Shown here: piece after piece, positions 16,389-24,022 of the stretch
How positions within the stretch are numbered: the first letter of the stretch is position 1
Layout: every line of letters begins with the position of its first letter
Translations under genes and position numbers: made by a program
The notes under the pieces: model-generated
Told to the model about the DNA's origin: nothing
The model's input: the letters and a program-made list of their open reading frames with translations, nothing else
Databases searched by the model: none
Assembly (NCBI RefSeq): GCF_900109915.1
Contig: NZ_FOBU01000002.1
Coordinates: 1,443,170 to 1,507,169, forward strand
Origin: Luteibacter sp. UNCMF331Sha3.1
GTDB taxonomy: Bacteria > Pseudomonadota > Gammaproteobacteria > Xanthomonadales > Rhodanobacteraceae
DNA: 64,000 nt
Direction of reading: 5' to 3'

Positions 16389-17192
16389 ATGGCCATGCTT
16401 GACCTTCTTGTCGACGTACGCGCTGGCGAACACGATACCGCCCACCTGCGGTTCGCGTTCGCATTGGCGTCGCGCTTCCGTGCCCATCTCACCGGCATGC
16501 AGGTCATCGCGCTGGATGCCAGTGTCATCGCGTTGCCCGAGCCACTCATCGTTCTGGAAAACGAGGAAACGTTCGCGCATGAACGCCATGGCTGGTGGGA
16601 CGCATTGTGCCGGCGGTCGGCGATCGAGGGCACCTGGGAGGTACGGCGTGGCGTGCACCGGCGGGTGCTGGCTCAGCGGGCCAGCCTGGCCGACGTGCTG
16701 ATCGGCCGGAACCCGAGATCGAATGCCGGCATCGCCGTGGGCACGGCACTGCTTGCCCGCGTCCTGATGTCGCGCGTCGCTCCCGTCGTCCTCGTGCCGG
16801 ATGATTCGGCGCCCTCGTCGATGCGGCGCCTCCTCGTCGGCTGGAACGGTTCCGCCGTGTCGACACGAGCCATCCGTGCAGCCCTCCCGTTCCTCGCGCG
16901 GGCCAGGAAGGTGACGATCCTCGCCGGGGACAAAGGCCGCCGCACCCGCCATGGCGATGCCGATGCCTCGCTACGCGCCTGGCTCGGCCGTCATTCGGTG
17001 ATTTACGACTGGGTCGAGCTGGCGCCGTCCGAACAGCCTGCGGAAGCGATGCTGGGTTGTGCCGAGCAGACGCGCTGCGATGCCGTGGTCATGGGTGCCT
17101 GGGGCCGATCACGGCTCCGCGAGATGGCACTGGGTGGAACCACGCGCACCATGCTGGCACATGCCCGTCTCCCCCTTTTTCTTTCGGCCTGA
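16389..17192 (+). CDS. Universal stress protein, two-domain
   Basis: A 267-residue tandem USP. The second domain (from ~145: MRRLLVGWNGSAVSTRAIRA) carries the nucleotide-loop signature GAWGRSRLREMALGGTTR near the C-terminus; the first domain lacks it. USPs with this loop usually bind ATP and modulate survival under energy or redox stress. ATG 16389 (or 16395) was chosen although the frame is open to 16356, because the FNR-like box would otherwise be too close to the start. The CBS-pair gene follows 11 bases later. Confidence 0.88.
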   Translation: MAMLDLLVDVRAGEHDTAHLRFAFALASRFRAHLTGMQVIALDASVIALPEPLIVLENEETFAHERHGWWDALCRRSAIEGTWEVRRGVHRRVLAQRASLADVLIGRNPRSNAGIAVGTALLARVLMSRVAPVVLVPDDSAPSSMRRLLVGWNGSAVSTRAIRAALPFLARARKVTILAGDKGRRTRHGDADASLRAWLGRHSVIYDWVELAPSEQPAEAMLGCAEQTRCDAVVMGAWGRSRLREMALGGTTRTMLAHARLPLFLSA

Positions 17193-17202
17193 GTCATTCC
17201 CC

Positions 17203-17640
17203 ATGCGTGCGATCGACATAGGACGGACACACGTGATCACGGCTTCTCCCCAGACGCCGGTAGGCGACATCGCGCAGATCATGCTGACCCACCAGGTTTC
17301 GTGCATCACCGTCGTGGATGCGCACGACCTGCCCCTGGGCGTCATCTGCGAACACGACCTGATCAGCCACTCCCTGCTCGGCGATGCCCATGCGCGGCGT
17401 CTCACGGCCATCGACATCATGTCGAAACCAGCCGTCGTCTGTCATGTGGATGCCTCGCTCGCCGAGATCGTGCAGGCGATGGAGAATGGCTCCATCGCGC
17501 ACCTGCCGCTGGTGGACGAAAACCATCGCCTGGCCGGCATCGTCTCCGCCACCGACGTCACGGCCGCGATGGCGGAGCTCCTTGCCCGTCTGGCACGTGC
17601 ACTGGCGCCGGACGCGCTGAGCGACCGTCCTTACGCATGA
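17203..17640 (+). CDS. CBS-domain pair protein
   Basis: A 145-residue stand-alone CBS pair: motif 1 at about 10-60 (VITASPQTPVGDIAQIM, DLPLGVICEHDL) and motif 2 at about 70-125 (SKPAVVCHVDASLAEIVQAM, HRLAGIVSATDV). CBS pairs bind adenine nucleotides or SAM and sense energy state. It is probably co-transcribed with the upstream USP. Its last 83 bases overlap, antisense, the 3' end of the DUF2238 gene. Confidence 0.9.
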   Translation: MRAIDIGRTHVITASPQTPVGDIAQIMLTHQVSCITVVDAHDLPLGVICEHDLISHSLLGDAHARRLTAIDIMSKPAVVCHVDASLAEIVQAMENGSIAHLPLVDENHRLAGIVSATDVTAAMAELLARLARALAPDALSDRPYA

Positions 17641-18247
17641 GCGATGCCCGGTAGCGCGTGATCACGGCGACGGCCAGGAGTGCGACGGCCGCGCCTGCCG
17701 ATGCCATCAGCATGTCTTTCTGCGCATCCCACGGATCGCCCTGCGTGCCGAGGTACGCCTGACCGAGGTTTCCCCCGAAGATGCTCGCCGCTGCCCCTTC
17801 CACCAGCTCGTAAATCACCGAGTGCCCCATCACGAAGGTCAGCGGAAAGAGGAAACGCCAGATGCCGGCCGCAGGAGCACGCCTGGCGAACAGCTCGAGC
17901 GTCGCAGGCATGACCAGCACGCCATAGGCGAAGTGCACCCACCGGTCGTAGCCATTGCGTGAGACTCGCAGTTCCGTATGAGAAAACCCCAACTGCCCGA
18001 GCCATTCCGCATAGGGCACCATGGAATAGGTGAAATGGGCACCCACCTCGTGCAGGCAAAGCAGCGCGAACAACGCGAGATAGCTTCCGTTCGAAAAGCG
18101 AAGGGATCGGTAACCAAGGACCAGGAGCGGCAGCGCCACCGCGACGAGTGCGTTCTCGAGTAACCAGTCCTCGCGGTCGTGCGGTGCCACGCCCGACCAG
18201 GCGATCACCCCGAGCGACAGGACCAGTAGCAGGTGTGTCGATCGCAT
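17558..18247 (-). CDS. DUF2238 inner-membrane protein
   Basis: A 229-residue protein with six or so membrane helices and the DUF2238 pattern (LHEVGAHFTYSMVPYAEWLG, GYDRWVHFAYGVLV, YELVEG, GTQGDPWDAQKDM). The function is unknown; the conserved His/Asp/Glu residues near the membrane suggest a metal or lipid role in the family, which is inference. The soluble C-terminal tail (KDGRSARPAP...) is encoded opposite the end of the CBS gene. It is divergent from the USP at 18388, with FNR-like box 2 between them. Confidence 0.88.
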   Translation of the reverse strand: MRSTHLLLVLSLGVIAWSGVAPHDREDWLLENALVAVALPLLVLGYRSLRFSNGSYLALFALLCLHEVGAHFTYSMVPYAEWLGQLGFSHTELRVSRNGYDRWVHFAYGVLVMPATLELFARRAPAAGIWRFLFPLTFVMGHSVIYELVEGAAASIFGGNLGQAYLGTQGDPWDAQKDMLMASAGAAVALLAVAVITRYRASLMRKDGRSARPAPVHVPDGQGAPPSRP

Positions 18248-18300
18248 GCCAAGCCTGCCTGAGCGAAAGCTTCTTCTCGCATGGCGGCGTCAATGCGAGC

Positions 18301-18314
18301 TTGACCTGAATCAA
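18301..18314. promoter_or_regulatory. FNR-like box 2 (TTGACCTGAATCAA)
   Basis: Lies between divergent genes: centre 60.5 bases from the DUF2238 start (18247) and 80.5 from the USP start (18388). Confidence 0.7.
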
Positions 18315-18387
18315 GGGGCGGCACGACACACGGGGTCACATTGGGCGCCACGGCGGTAGCGACCGCCGGTTACCGAATGGAGGTCCC

Positions 18388-19284
18388 ATGACAGCCGCCC
18401 AGGTCCAGGAGCACGGAGCCATGCTGGCATCGTCGTCGGCGTTCCGCGATATCGCGGTCATCGTGACCGGCAGCGCGAGCGATCGCGCACTTGCCCTCGC
18501 CGCCGCGAACCTTGCCCGGATCTCCGCTGCCCGTCTCCATATCCTGCGGCCTTTGCTGCTGCCCATGCCCGCGATCCACCCATGGGCGCTCATGACGGAC
18601 CCGACGTGCGCCGCACGTTGTGCCCGCCTGCGGGAGGCAGCCGCCGTGCATAACGCGACGATCGAAGCCGCGATCGTCGACGAACGTGTAGAAGCGTCTG
18701 CGGCGGTACTGGAAACCATGTACGAATCACCCGGCAGGCTGCTCGCTGGTGCCTGCCAGGCCATGGACATCGCCGTCCTGATGCGACCGGACAACATGCC
18801 AGTGGCGGAGGCCGCGGTGCGCGGCTACTTCGCCGATCTGCTGCTGGGGTCGGGGCGGCCCGTCATCGTGCTGCCACCGGCCGCGGCGGCGGACTGCCTC
18901 CTGCCCGGTCGAGTCGTCGTGGCGTGGTCGGGTAGCGCCGAATGCGCGCGGGCCGTGCACGAGGCGATGCCGCTGCTTCACTGCGCCCGCGTCGTCGAAA
19001 TCCTCAGCGCCGTGCCGGCTGTGCCGGCCCACATGCCGTTCGTCATCCCGGCCGAAACGCTGGCGAGCCACCTTGCCCACCACGATATCGATGCCACCGT
19101 CGTGCACGAGACGATTCACGACAGGCCGCCTGCGCATCACATCCTTGCCCATGCGGCAAGCACGCGGGCGACGATGATCGTCGCTGGCGGCTATGGGCAT
19201 AGCCGGTTGAAGGAATGGATCATGGGCGGCACCACGCGCTCGCTTTTCCATGACGCGCCCGTCCCTGTCCTGTTCTCGCACTGA
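18388..19284 (+). CDS. Universal stress protein, two-domain
   Basis: A 298-residue tandem USP starting after GGAGG. Domain 1 is about 15-160 (RDIAVIVTGSASDRALALAA). Domain 2 is about 165-298 (GRVVVAWSGSAECARAVHEA), ending with the ATP-loop-type AGGYGHSRLKEWIMGGTTR and PVPVLFSH. The last motif recurs almost unchanged in the other long USPs here, showing family expansion. Twelve bases separate it from the P-type ATPase gene, so they form an operon. Confidence 0.9.
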   Translation: MTAAQVQEHGAMLASSSAFRDIAVIVTGSASDRALALAAANLARISAARLHILRPLLLPMPAIHPWALMTDPTCAARCARLREAAAVHNATIEAAIVDERVEASAAVLETMYESPGRLLAGACQAMDIAVLMRPDNMPVAEAAVRGYFADLLLGSGRPVIVLPPAAAADCLLPGRVVVAWSGSAECARAVHEAMPLLHCARVVEILSAVPAVPAHMPFVIPAETLASHLAHHDIDATVVHETIHDRPPAHHILAHAASTRATMIVAGGYGHSRLKEWIMGGTTRSLFHDAPVPVLFSH

Positions 19285-19296
19285 CGCGGCCTCGCC

Positions 19297-21828
19297 ATGG
19301 ATGCCGACGGCCGATCGGGCCAGATGGGTCTGAGTCAGGAAGAAGCGCAGGCCCGCTTGCGGCGCGATGGGCCGAACAGTCTTCCGGGCCACGGGCCTGC
19401 GCCGCTATGGCGCATAGCCCGCGGCGTGCTCGTCGAGCCCATGTTCCTCATGCTCCTGGTCGCCAGTGCTCTGTACCTGGCGCTGGGCGATACCGCCGAG
19501 GCGTCGTTCCTGACGGTATCGGTCGCGGTGATCATCGCCATCACGGTGCTGCAGGAACGGAAAACGGAACGTGCCCTGGAAGCCTTGCGCGATCTCTCCG
19601 CGCCATCCGCGCACGTGATACGCGATGGCGCGGAACGCTGCGTGCCATCCGCCGAGGTGGTCGTCGGCGACCTGCTCTCGCTGCGCGAAGGCGATCGCGT
19701 CTCGGCAGACGCCCTGCTCGTCAGCGGCAGTGTGGAGGCCGACGAATCCATGTTGACCGGCGAATCCGTACCCGTGCCCAAACCATCGGACGACGGTGGC
19801 GCCGTGCTTTACGCCGATACCGTGCTGACGCGCGGCCGGGCGATGGCGACCGTGACGGCCGTGGGGACCGCCACCGCCGCCGGCCAGATAGGGCGCGATC
19901 TGGCCGTGGCCGTGCAGGCCGTATCCGGTCTGCAACTCGCCTCGCGCCGGCTCGTGCGTGCCTTCGCGCTCGCGGGCTTCGCCAGTGCGGTGGCGCTGTG
20001 GCTCGTCAGCTGGCTGTGGGACGGCCACTCGTTGCTCGATAGCTTCCTGGCCGGCATCGCGCTCGCCATGGCCATGCTACCGGAAGAGTTCCCCGTGGTG
20101 CTCACCGTCTTCCTGGCCCTGGGGGCGTGGCGTATCGCTCGCCGTAACGTCCTTGCGCGCCGCATCTCGGCCGTGGAGGCGCTGGGCGCGATCACGGTGC
20201 TCGCCGTGGACAAGACGGGCACGCTCACCCGCAATCGCATGCAGGTCGCGGAATGCTTCGCCGATGGTCGCAGCGCGGATGCCAGGGTGGCCATGCCGTC
20301 AGAGATGAAGAATCTTCTGAGTCTCGCCGTACGCGCGTCGCCCGTCGATTCGAACGATCCCATGGAGCACGCGATACACGCGCTCGGACGGGAGCAGCTC
20401 ACTGCCCCCGAATACGCGGCGATCACGCGGGCACCGGCCCATGAATACCTGCTGGAACCCGGGCTGCTGAGCATGCCCCGGGCGTTCGCCCAGGCGGACG
20501 GCACCTTCCTCGTGGGCGCGAAAGGGGCGCCGGAGGCCATCATGTCGTTATGCGCGACCGGCGAAGCGGCACGCGACGACCTCTCGCGACAGGTCGACGC
20601 CATGGCGCGGCGCGGACTGCGTGTCCTTGGCGTCGCATGCGCGACGTGGTCGGGTGAACACTGGCCCGACACGCAGCATGGTCTCGCTTACCGTTTCGCC
20701 GGGCTGATCGGGCTGGAGGATCCACCGCGACCGGACGCCGCGGCCGCGATGGATGAGTGCCGAACCGCGGGCATCCGGGTCGTCATGATGACCGGCGACC
20801 ACAAGCTCACCGCGGAGGCGATCGCGCGCGCGGTTCGGCTCAGCCAGCAGCCCATCGTGCTCACCGGCGATGAACTCGACTCACTCGATGACGGGAGCCT
20901 GCGACGCCGTTTGTCCTCGACCGACATATTCGCCCGTGTGCGGCCCGCCCAGAAGCTGCGGCTGGTGGAAGTCTTGCAAAGCGACGGGAACGTGGTTGGC
21001 ATGACGGGCGATGGCGTCAACGATGCGCCGGCGCTGAAGGCGGCCGACGTGGGTGTGGCCATGGGAAGGCATGGCACCGATGTCGCGCGCGGTGCCGCGG
21101 CGCTCATCCTCCTCGACGATCGCTTCGCCAGCCTGGTAGCGGCGATACGCGAGGGTCGGCGGATCTACGACAACATCGTCAAGGCCTTCCGGTTCATCGT
21201 GGCCGTGCACGTGCCTGTCGTCGCCTTCGCATTGATTCCGCCCCTTCTGCACTGGCCGGTGGTCATCATGCCGGTTCAGATCGTGCTGCTCGAGCTCGTC
21301 ATCGACCCCGCGTGTTCCGTGGTGTTCGAGGCGACGAAGGCATCGACCACCGTCATGCGACGGCCCCCGCGGCGTCCCGGCGATTCACCCTTTCGGGCCA
21401 CGAACCTCGTCGAGGGCGCCATCCAGGGCGCCGGCGCCGCCCTCATGCTCCTGGCCGCCTACGGCGTGGCGCTCGCGTTACCCGGCGGCGTGACGCAGGC
21501 GCGGACCATGGCCTTTCTGGGCCTGCTCCTCGCGGTCGTCATGCTGACTCTGGCGAACCACGACCCGGCACGGTCACTGGTTCACGCGTTCCGTACGAAT
21601 CATCGGCTGCTGGTTCTGGTGAGCGCCGTCATGGGTCTGACCGCCGCCGTACTCGCGATCCCCCCGTTGCGCCGGATGGTCGGCATCGCCCTTCCCGAGC
21701 CGCCCGCGCTGGTGCTCGTCGCCGCGACGCTACTGGCTTGCGTGGCGTGGCTCGAAGCGACGCGCCGGTTGGCCCGGCGTGTCCGCACCGCGAGGTCCTC
21801 ATCGCACCACGAGCACCGGGATGCGTGA
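19297..21828 (+). CDS. P-type cation-translocating ATPase (P2-like)
   Basis: An 843-residue membrane ATPase. It has a cation_ATPase_N segment, the A-domain TGES (about 154), the phosphorylation site DKTGTLT (D305), a nucleotide-binding domain and the hinge GDGVNDAPALK, with roughly ten membrane helices. The ion-binding helix 4 reads PEEFP instead of the PEGLP of Ca2+ pumps, so the transported ion cannot be named; the family is annotated only as cation-transporting. It follows the USP gene by 12 bases. Its 3' end overlaps the convergent USP by 30 bases. Confidence 0.93.
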   Translation: MDADGRSGQMGLSQEEAQARLRRDGPNSLPGHGPAPLWRIARGVLVEPMFLMLLVASALYLALGDTAEASFLTVSVAVIIAITVLQERKTERALEALRDLSAPSAHVIRDGAERCVPSAEVVVGDLLSLREGDRVSADALLVSGSVEADESMLTGESVPVPKPSDDGGAVLYADTVLTRGRAMATVTAVGTATAAGQIGRDLAVAVQAVSGLQLASRRLVRAFALAGFASAVALWLVSWLWDGHSLLDSFLAGIALAMAMLPEEFPVVLTVFLALGAWRIARRNVLARRISAVEALGAITVLAVDKTGTLTRNRMQVAECFADGRSADARVAMPSEMKNLLSLAVRASPVDSNDPMEHAIHALGREQLTAPEYAAITRAPAHEYLLEPGLLSMPRAFAQADGTFLVGAKGAPEAIMSLCATGEAARDDLSRQVDAMARRGLRVLGVACATWSGEHWPDTQHGLAYRFAGLIGLEDPPRPDAAAAMDECRTAGIRVVMMTGDHKLTAEAIARAVRLSQQPIVLTGDELDSLDDGSLRRRLSSTDIFARVRPAQKLRLVEVLQSDGNVVGMTGDGVNDAPALKAADVGVAMGRHGTDVARGAAALILLDDRFASLVAAIREGRRIYDNIVKAFRFIVAVHVPVVAFALIPPLLHWPVVIMPVQIVLLELVIDPACSVVFEATKASTTVMRRPPRRPGDSPFRATNLVEGAIQGAGAALMLLAAYGVALALPGGVTQARTMAFLGLLLAVVMLTLANHDPARSLVHAFRTNHRLLVLVSAVMGLTAAVLAIPPLRRMVGIALPEPPALVLVAATLLACVAWLEATRRLARRVRTARSSSHHEHRDA

Positions 21829-22221
21829 GTGGGCGAGGACCTTCAGCACCACCGAGCCAAGCATCAGGCTGCCGAGCGCGCCGTGGCCGCGGGATCCCAT
21901 CACGATCAGCTGCGCGCGGCGCTTGTGTGCCGCGCGAACGATCTCCTCGCCGGGCTCGCCGACCACGATCATCTCCTCGGGGTTGCGACCTGCCGCTGCC
22001 ATGAGCCGTCGCGCCGTGCGCAACGCCCGCGTGGCGTTGGTCGCATGAAACTTCGCCAAGGCCATGGCATCGAGGTAGCCCTCGACGTGCGCGCTCAGAG
22101 GCATGTCGACGTTGATGAGCGTGATCTCGGGGTCGCCTGCTCTCATCGGCCAGCGTTGCAGCACGAATCGAACCGCCCGCGTGCTGATGACGCTTCCATC
22201 GACGGCAATCAGGATTCTCAT
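21799..22221 (-). CDS. Universal stress protein, single-domain UspA-like
   Basis: A 140-residue classical USP (MRILIAVDGSVISTRAVRFV) with the full ATP loop GSRGHGALGSLMLGSV (G-2x-G-9x-G-S). It therefore probably binds ATP and dimerises. Divergent from the USP at 22361 with FNR-like box 3 between. Its 3' end overlaps the ATPase gene on the other strand. Confidence 0.93.
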   Translation of the reverse strand: MRILIAVDGSVISTRAVRFVLQRWPMRAGDPEITLINVDMPLSAHVEGYLDAMALAKFHATNATRALRTARRLMAAAGRNPEEMIVVGEPGEEIVRAAHKRRAQLIVMGSRGHGALGSLMLGSVVLKVLAHSRIPVLVVR

Positions 22222-22290
22222 CGCCTGCTCCTTCGCCTATCGGCGCATGACTACGTGCGACTAGCAGGACACGCCTTGCGAGTGCAGGGT

Positions 22291-22304
22291 TTGATGCAGG
22301 TCAA
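22291..22304. promoter_or_regulatory. FNR-like box 3 (TTGATGCAGGTCAA)
   Basis: Between divergent USP genes: centre 76.5 bases from the 22221 start and 63.5 from the 22361 start. Confidence 0.72.
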
Positions 22305-22360
22305 GGCGCGCGGCGGCGCGTGGAGCATCGTGGCTTCCATCCCCTCAGCAGGAGAACGCC

Positions 22361-22867
22361 ATGAACGAGCGTGACGGAGCGGCTCGTATCGAAGTCCTGG
22401 CCGCGGAGCAGCGCTTTCCCGCGTTTCATCGGGTACTGATCGCGACCGATGGCACGGAGGCCGCCCCGGCCGTCATCGCGTCCGGCGTGCGCGTCGCCCA
22501 GTCGCTCAGGATTCCGGTCAGCGTCGTCCATTCGATGCGCGCCTGGCATGGCGGCCCGTTCATTCGTTCGGTCATGCATGCCGCGGACGTCATCGCCGAT
22601 GAGCGCCTCCTTGCGCGGGCGGAATCCTGTCTGGACCAGGCGCGTTCGGCGGCGCTCGCGGCGGGCGTCCGTTTCGAGACGCACCTCTCCTTCGATACCA
22701 ACGCGCCCCGCGCCATCCTCGCCATGGCGCGCGAGACCGATTGCGACCTGATCGTGCTGGGGGCCGATGCCGCGCATGGATGGCGACAGGGCAACGTCGC
22801 GCGCCGCGTGGTCGACAACTCACCGGTGCCGGTGCTCGTCATTCCGCCTCACGCGCCCGTGTCCTGA
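22361..22867 (+). CDS. Universal stress protein, single-domain
   Basis: A 168-residue USP with an ~20-residue N-terminal extension before FHRVLIATDGTEAAPAVIAS. The C-terminal loop is degenerate (VLGADAAHGWRQGNVARRVV, lacking the G-2x-G-9x-G pattern), so ATP binding is doubtful. It starts after AGGAG. The last 19 bases overlap the next, convergent USP gene. Confidence 0.9.
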   Translation: MNERDGAARIEVLAAEQRFPAFHRVLIATDGTEAAPAVIASGVRVAQSLRIPVSVVHSMRAWHGGPFIRSVMHAADVIADERLLARAESCLDQARSAALAAGVRFETHLSFDTNAPRAILAMARETDCDLIVLGADAAHGWRQGNVARRVVDNSPVPVLVIPPHAPVS

Positions 22868-23229
22868 GTCGCTGGCACGTACAGCGTCTGCCGGTCGGGC
22901 ACCGCGATGCTGCCGTGCGACAGGCCCATGACCACCAGGTCGCAGCCAAGGTTCCTCGCCACCGCAAACGCGAGGCCTGCGCCATCCCGCGCAAAACCGT
23001 AGCGAACGTGGAAATCGATGCCGCTGGCCTCCTCGCACAGCGCCGCGCGTAGCCGCTCTGCGCGCCCCAATGTGGTCAGCGACGACCGAGGGTGCGACTG
23101 CGGCGATGTCACGATCGTGAGCAGCATCGTCATGCGTGCGCGCTCCGCACGCGCAAGTTCCATCACACGGGCGAATCGCCCGGGCGCGGCACCCTCGAGG
23201 TCGGTGGCGACCAGCACGTGGCGGAACAT
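22849..23229 (-). CDS. Universal stress protein, short single-domain
   Basis: A 126-residue USP-fold protein (FRHVLVATDLEGAAPGRFAR, DLVVMGLSHGSIAVPD). The C-terminus stops soon after the loop, which lacks the ATP-binding glycines, so it may be a non-nucleotide-binding form. ATG 23229 follows GGGAG; the frame extends to 23271, but a start there would reach almost to FNR-like box 4. Confidence 0.82.
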   Translation of the reverse strand: MFRHVLVATDLEGAAPGRFARVMELARAERARMTMLLTIVTSPQSHPRSSLTTLGRAERLRAALCEEASGIDFHVRYGFARDGAGLAFAVARNLGCDLVVMGLSHGSIAVPDRQTLYVPATQDTGA

Positions 23230-23279
23230 ACGCGGCTCCCGTCTACCGATCGAGCGTGCTCCGTCGCGCATCCGCGATC

Positions 23280-23293
23280 TTGAGACAGGTCAA
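23280..23293 (-). promoter_or_regulatory. FNR-like box 4 (TTGAGACAGGTCAA)
   Basis: Centre 57.5 bases upstream of the USP start at 23229. It lies just past the stop codon of the response-regulator gene (23300). Confidence 0.65.
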
Positions 23294-23299
23294 ATGCCC

Positions 23300-24022
23300 T
23301 CACCCCGGCTCGAGCGTCCCCGCGAACATATAGCCCTGGCCCCGCACCGACCGTACCAGCACGGGGTGCGCGGGATCACGCTCCAGCTTGCGTCGCAGGC
23401 GGGCCACCTGCACGTCGATGGCGCGGTCGTAGGGGCCAGCCGTGCGACCGTGCAATCGGGTGAGCAATTCGTCGCGCGACACGACGCGGCGGGCACGCTC
23501 GACCAGCGCGCAAAGGAGCTGGAACTCGCCGCTTGTCAGAGGCACTTCGGCGCCCTGCTCATCCGTGAGCATGCGGGCATCCATATCGAGCCGGAAGCCT
23601 TCGAAGCGCCACTGACGGACCTCGCCCACCGGGCGCGCGCGTGCGCTCCGTCGCAACACACTGCGTACGCGGGCCAGCAACTCGCGCAGGTCGAACGGCT
23701 TGGCGACGTAATCGTCCGCGCCCAGTTCAAGGCCGACGACGCGATCGATCGCTTCACCCTTGCCGGTGACGATGATGACGGGACCGCCCCAATGCTCGTG
23801 CAGGTATCGGGTGGCGGCGAAACCATCTTCGTCGGGCAGGCCCAGGTCGAGCAGCACCAGATCGGCTGGCGAGCGCGTCAGCGCCTGACGCATCGCGTGA
23901 CCATCCGGAGCGACGGTGACGACGAATCCCTGGCTGGAGAAATATCGGTCGAGCAGGGACGCCACGTCCGGGTCGTCTTCGACGACGAGCAGGCGCGTTC
24001 GATCGGTCACCGCTTCAGCCAT
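23300..24022 (-). CDS. OmpR/PhoB-family response regulator
   Basis: A 240-residue protein: receiver domain (LLVVEDD, phosphoacceptor D59 in LLDLGLP, K in VAKPFD) and a winged-helix Trans_reg_C domain (LTSGEFQLLCALVER, YDRAIDVQVARLRRKLE, RSVRGQGYMF). Its start overlaps the end of the hybrid kinase gene by 8 bases, so the two are co-translated and almost certainly act together. It probably adds a second input to the USP island. Confidence 0.95.
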   Translation of the reverse strand: MAEAVTDRTRLLVVEDDPDVASLLDRYFSSQGFVVTVAPDGHAMRQALTRSPADLVLLDLGLPDEDGFAATRYLHEHWGGPVIIVTGKGEAIDRVVGLELGADDYVAKPFDLRELLARVRSVLRRSARARPVGEVRQWRFEGFRLDMDARMLTDEQGAEVPLTSGEFQLLCALVERARRVVSRDELLTRLHGRTAGPYDRAIDVQVARLRRKLERDPAHPVLVRSVRGQGYMFAGTLEPG

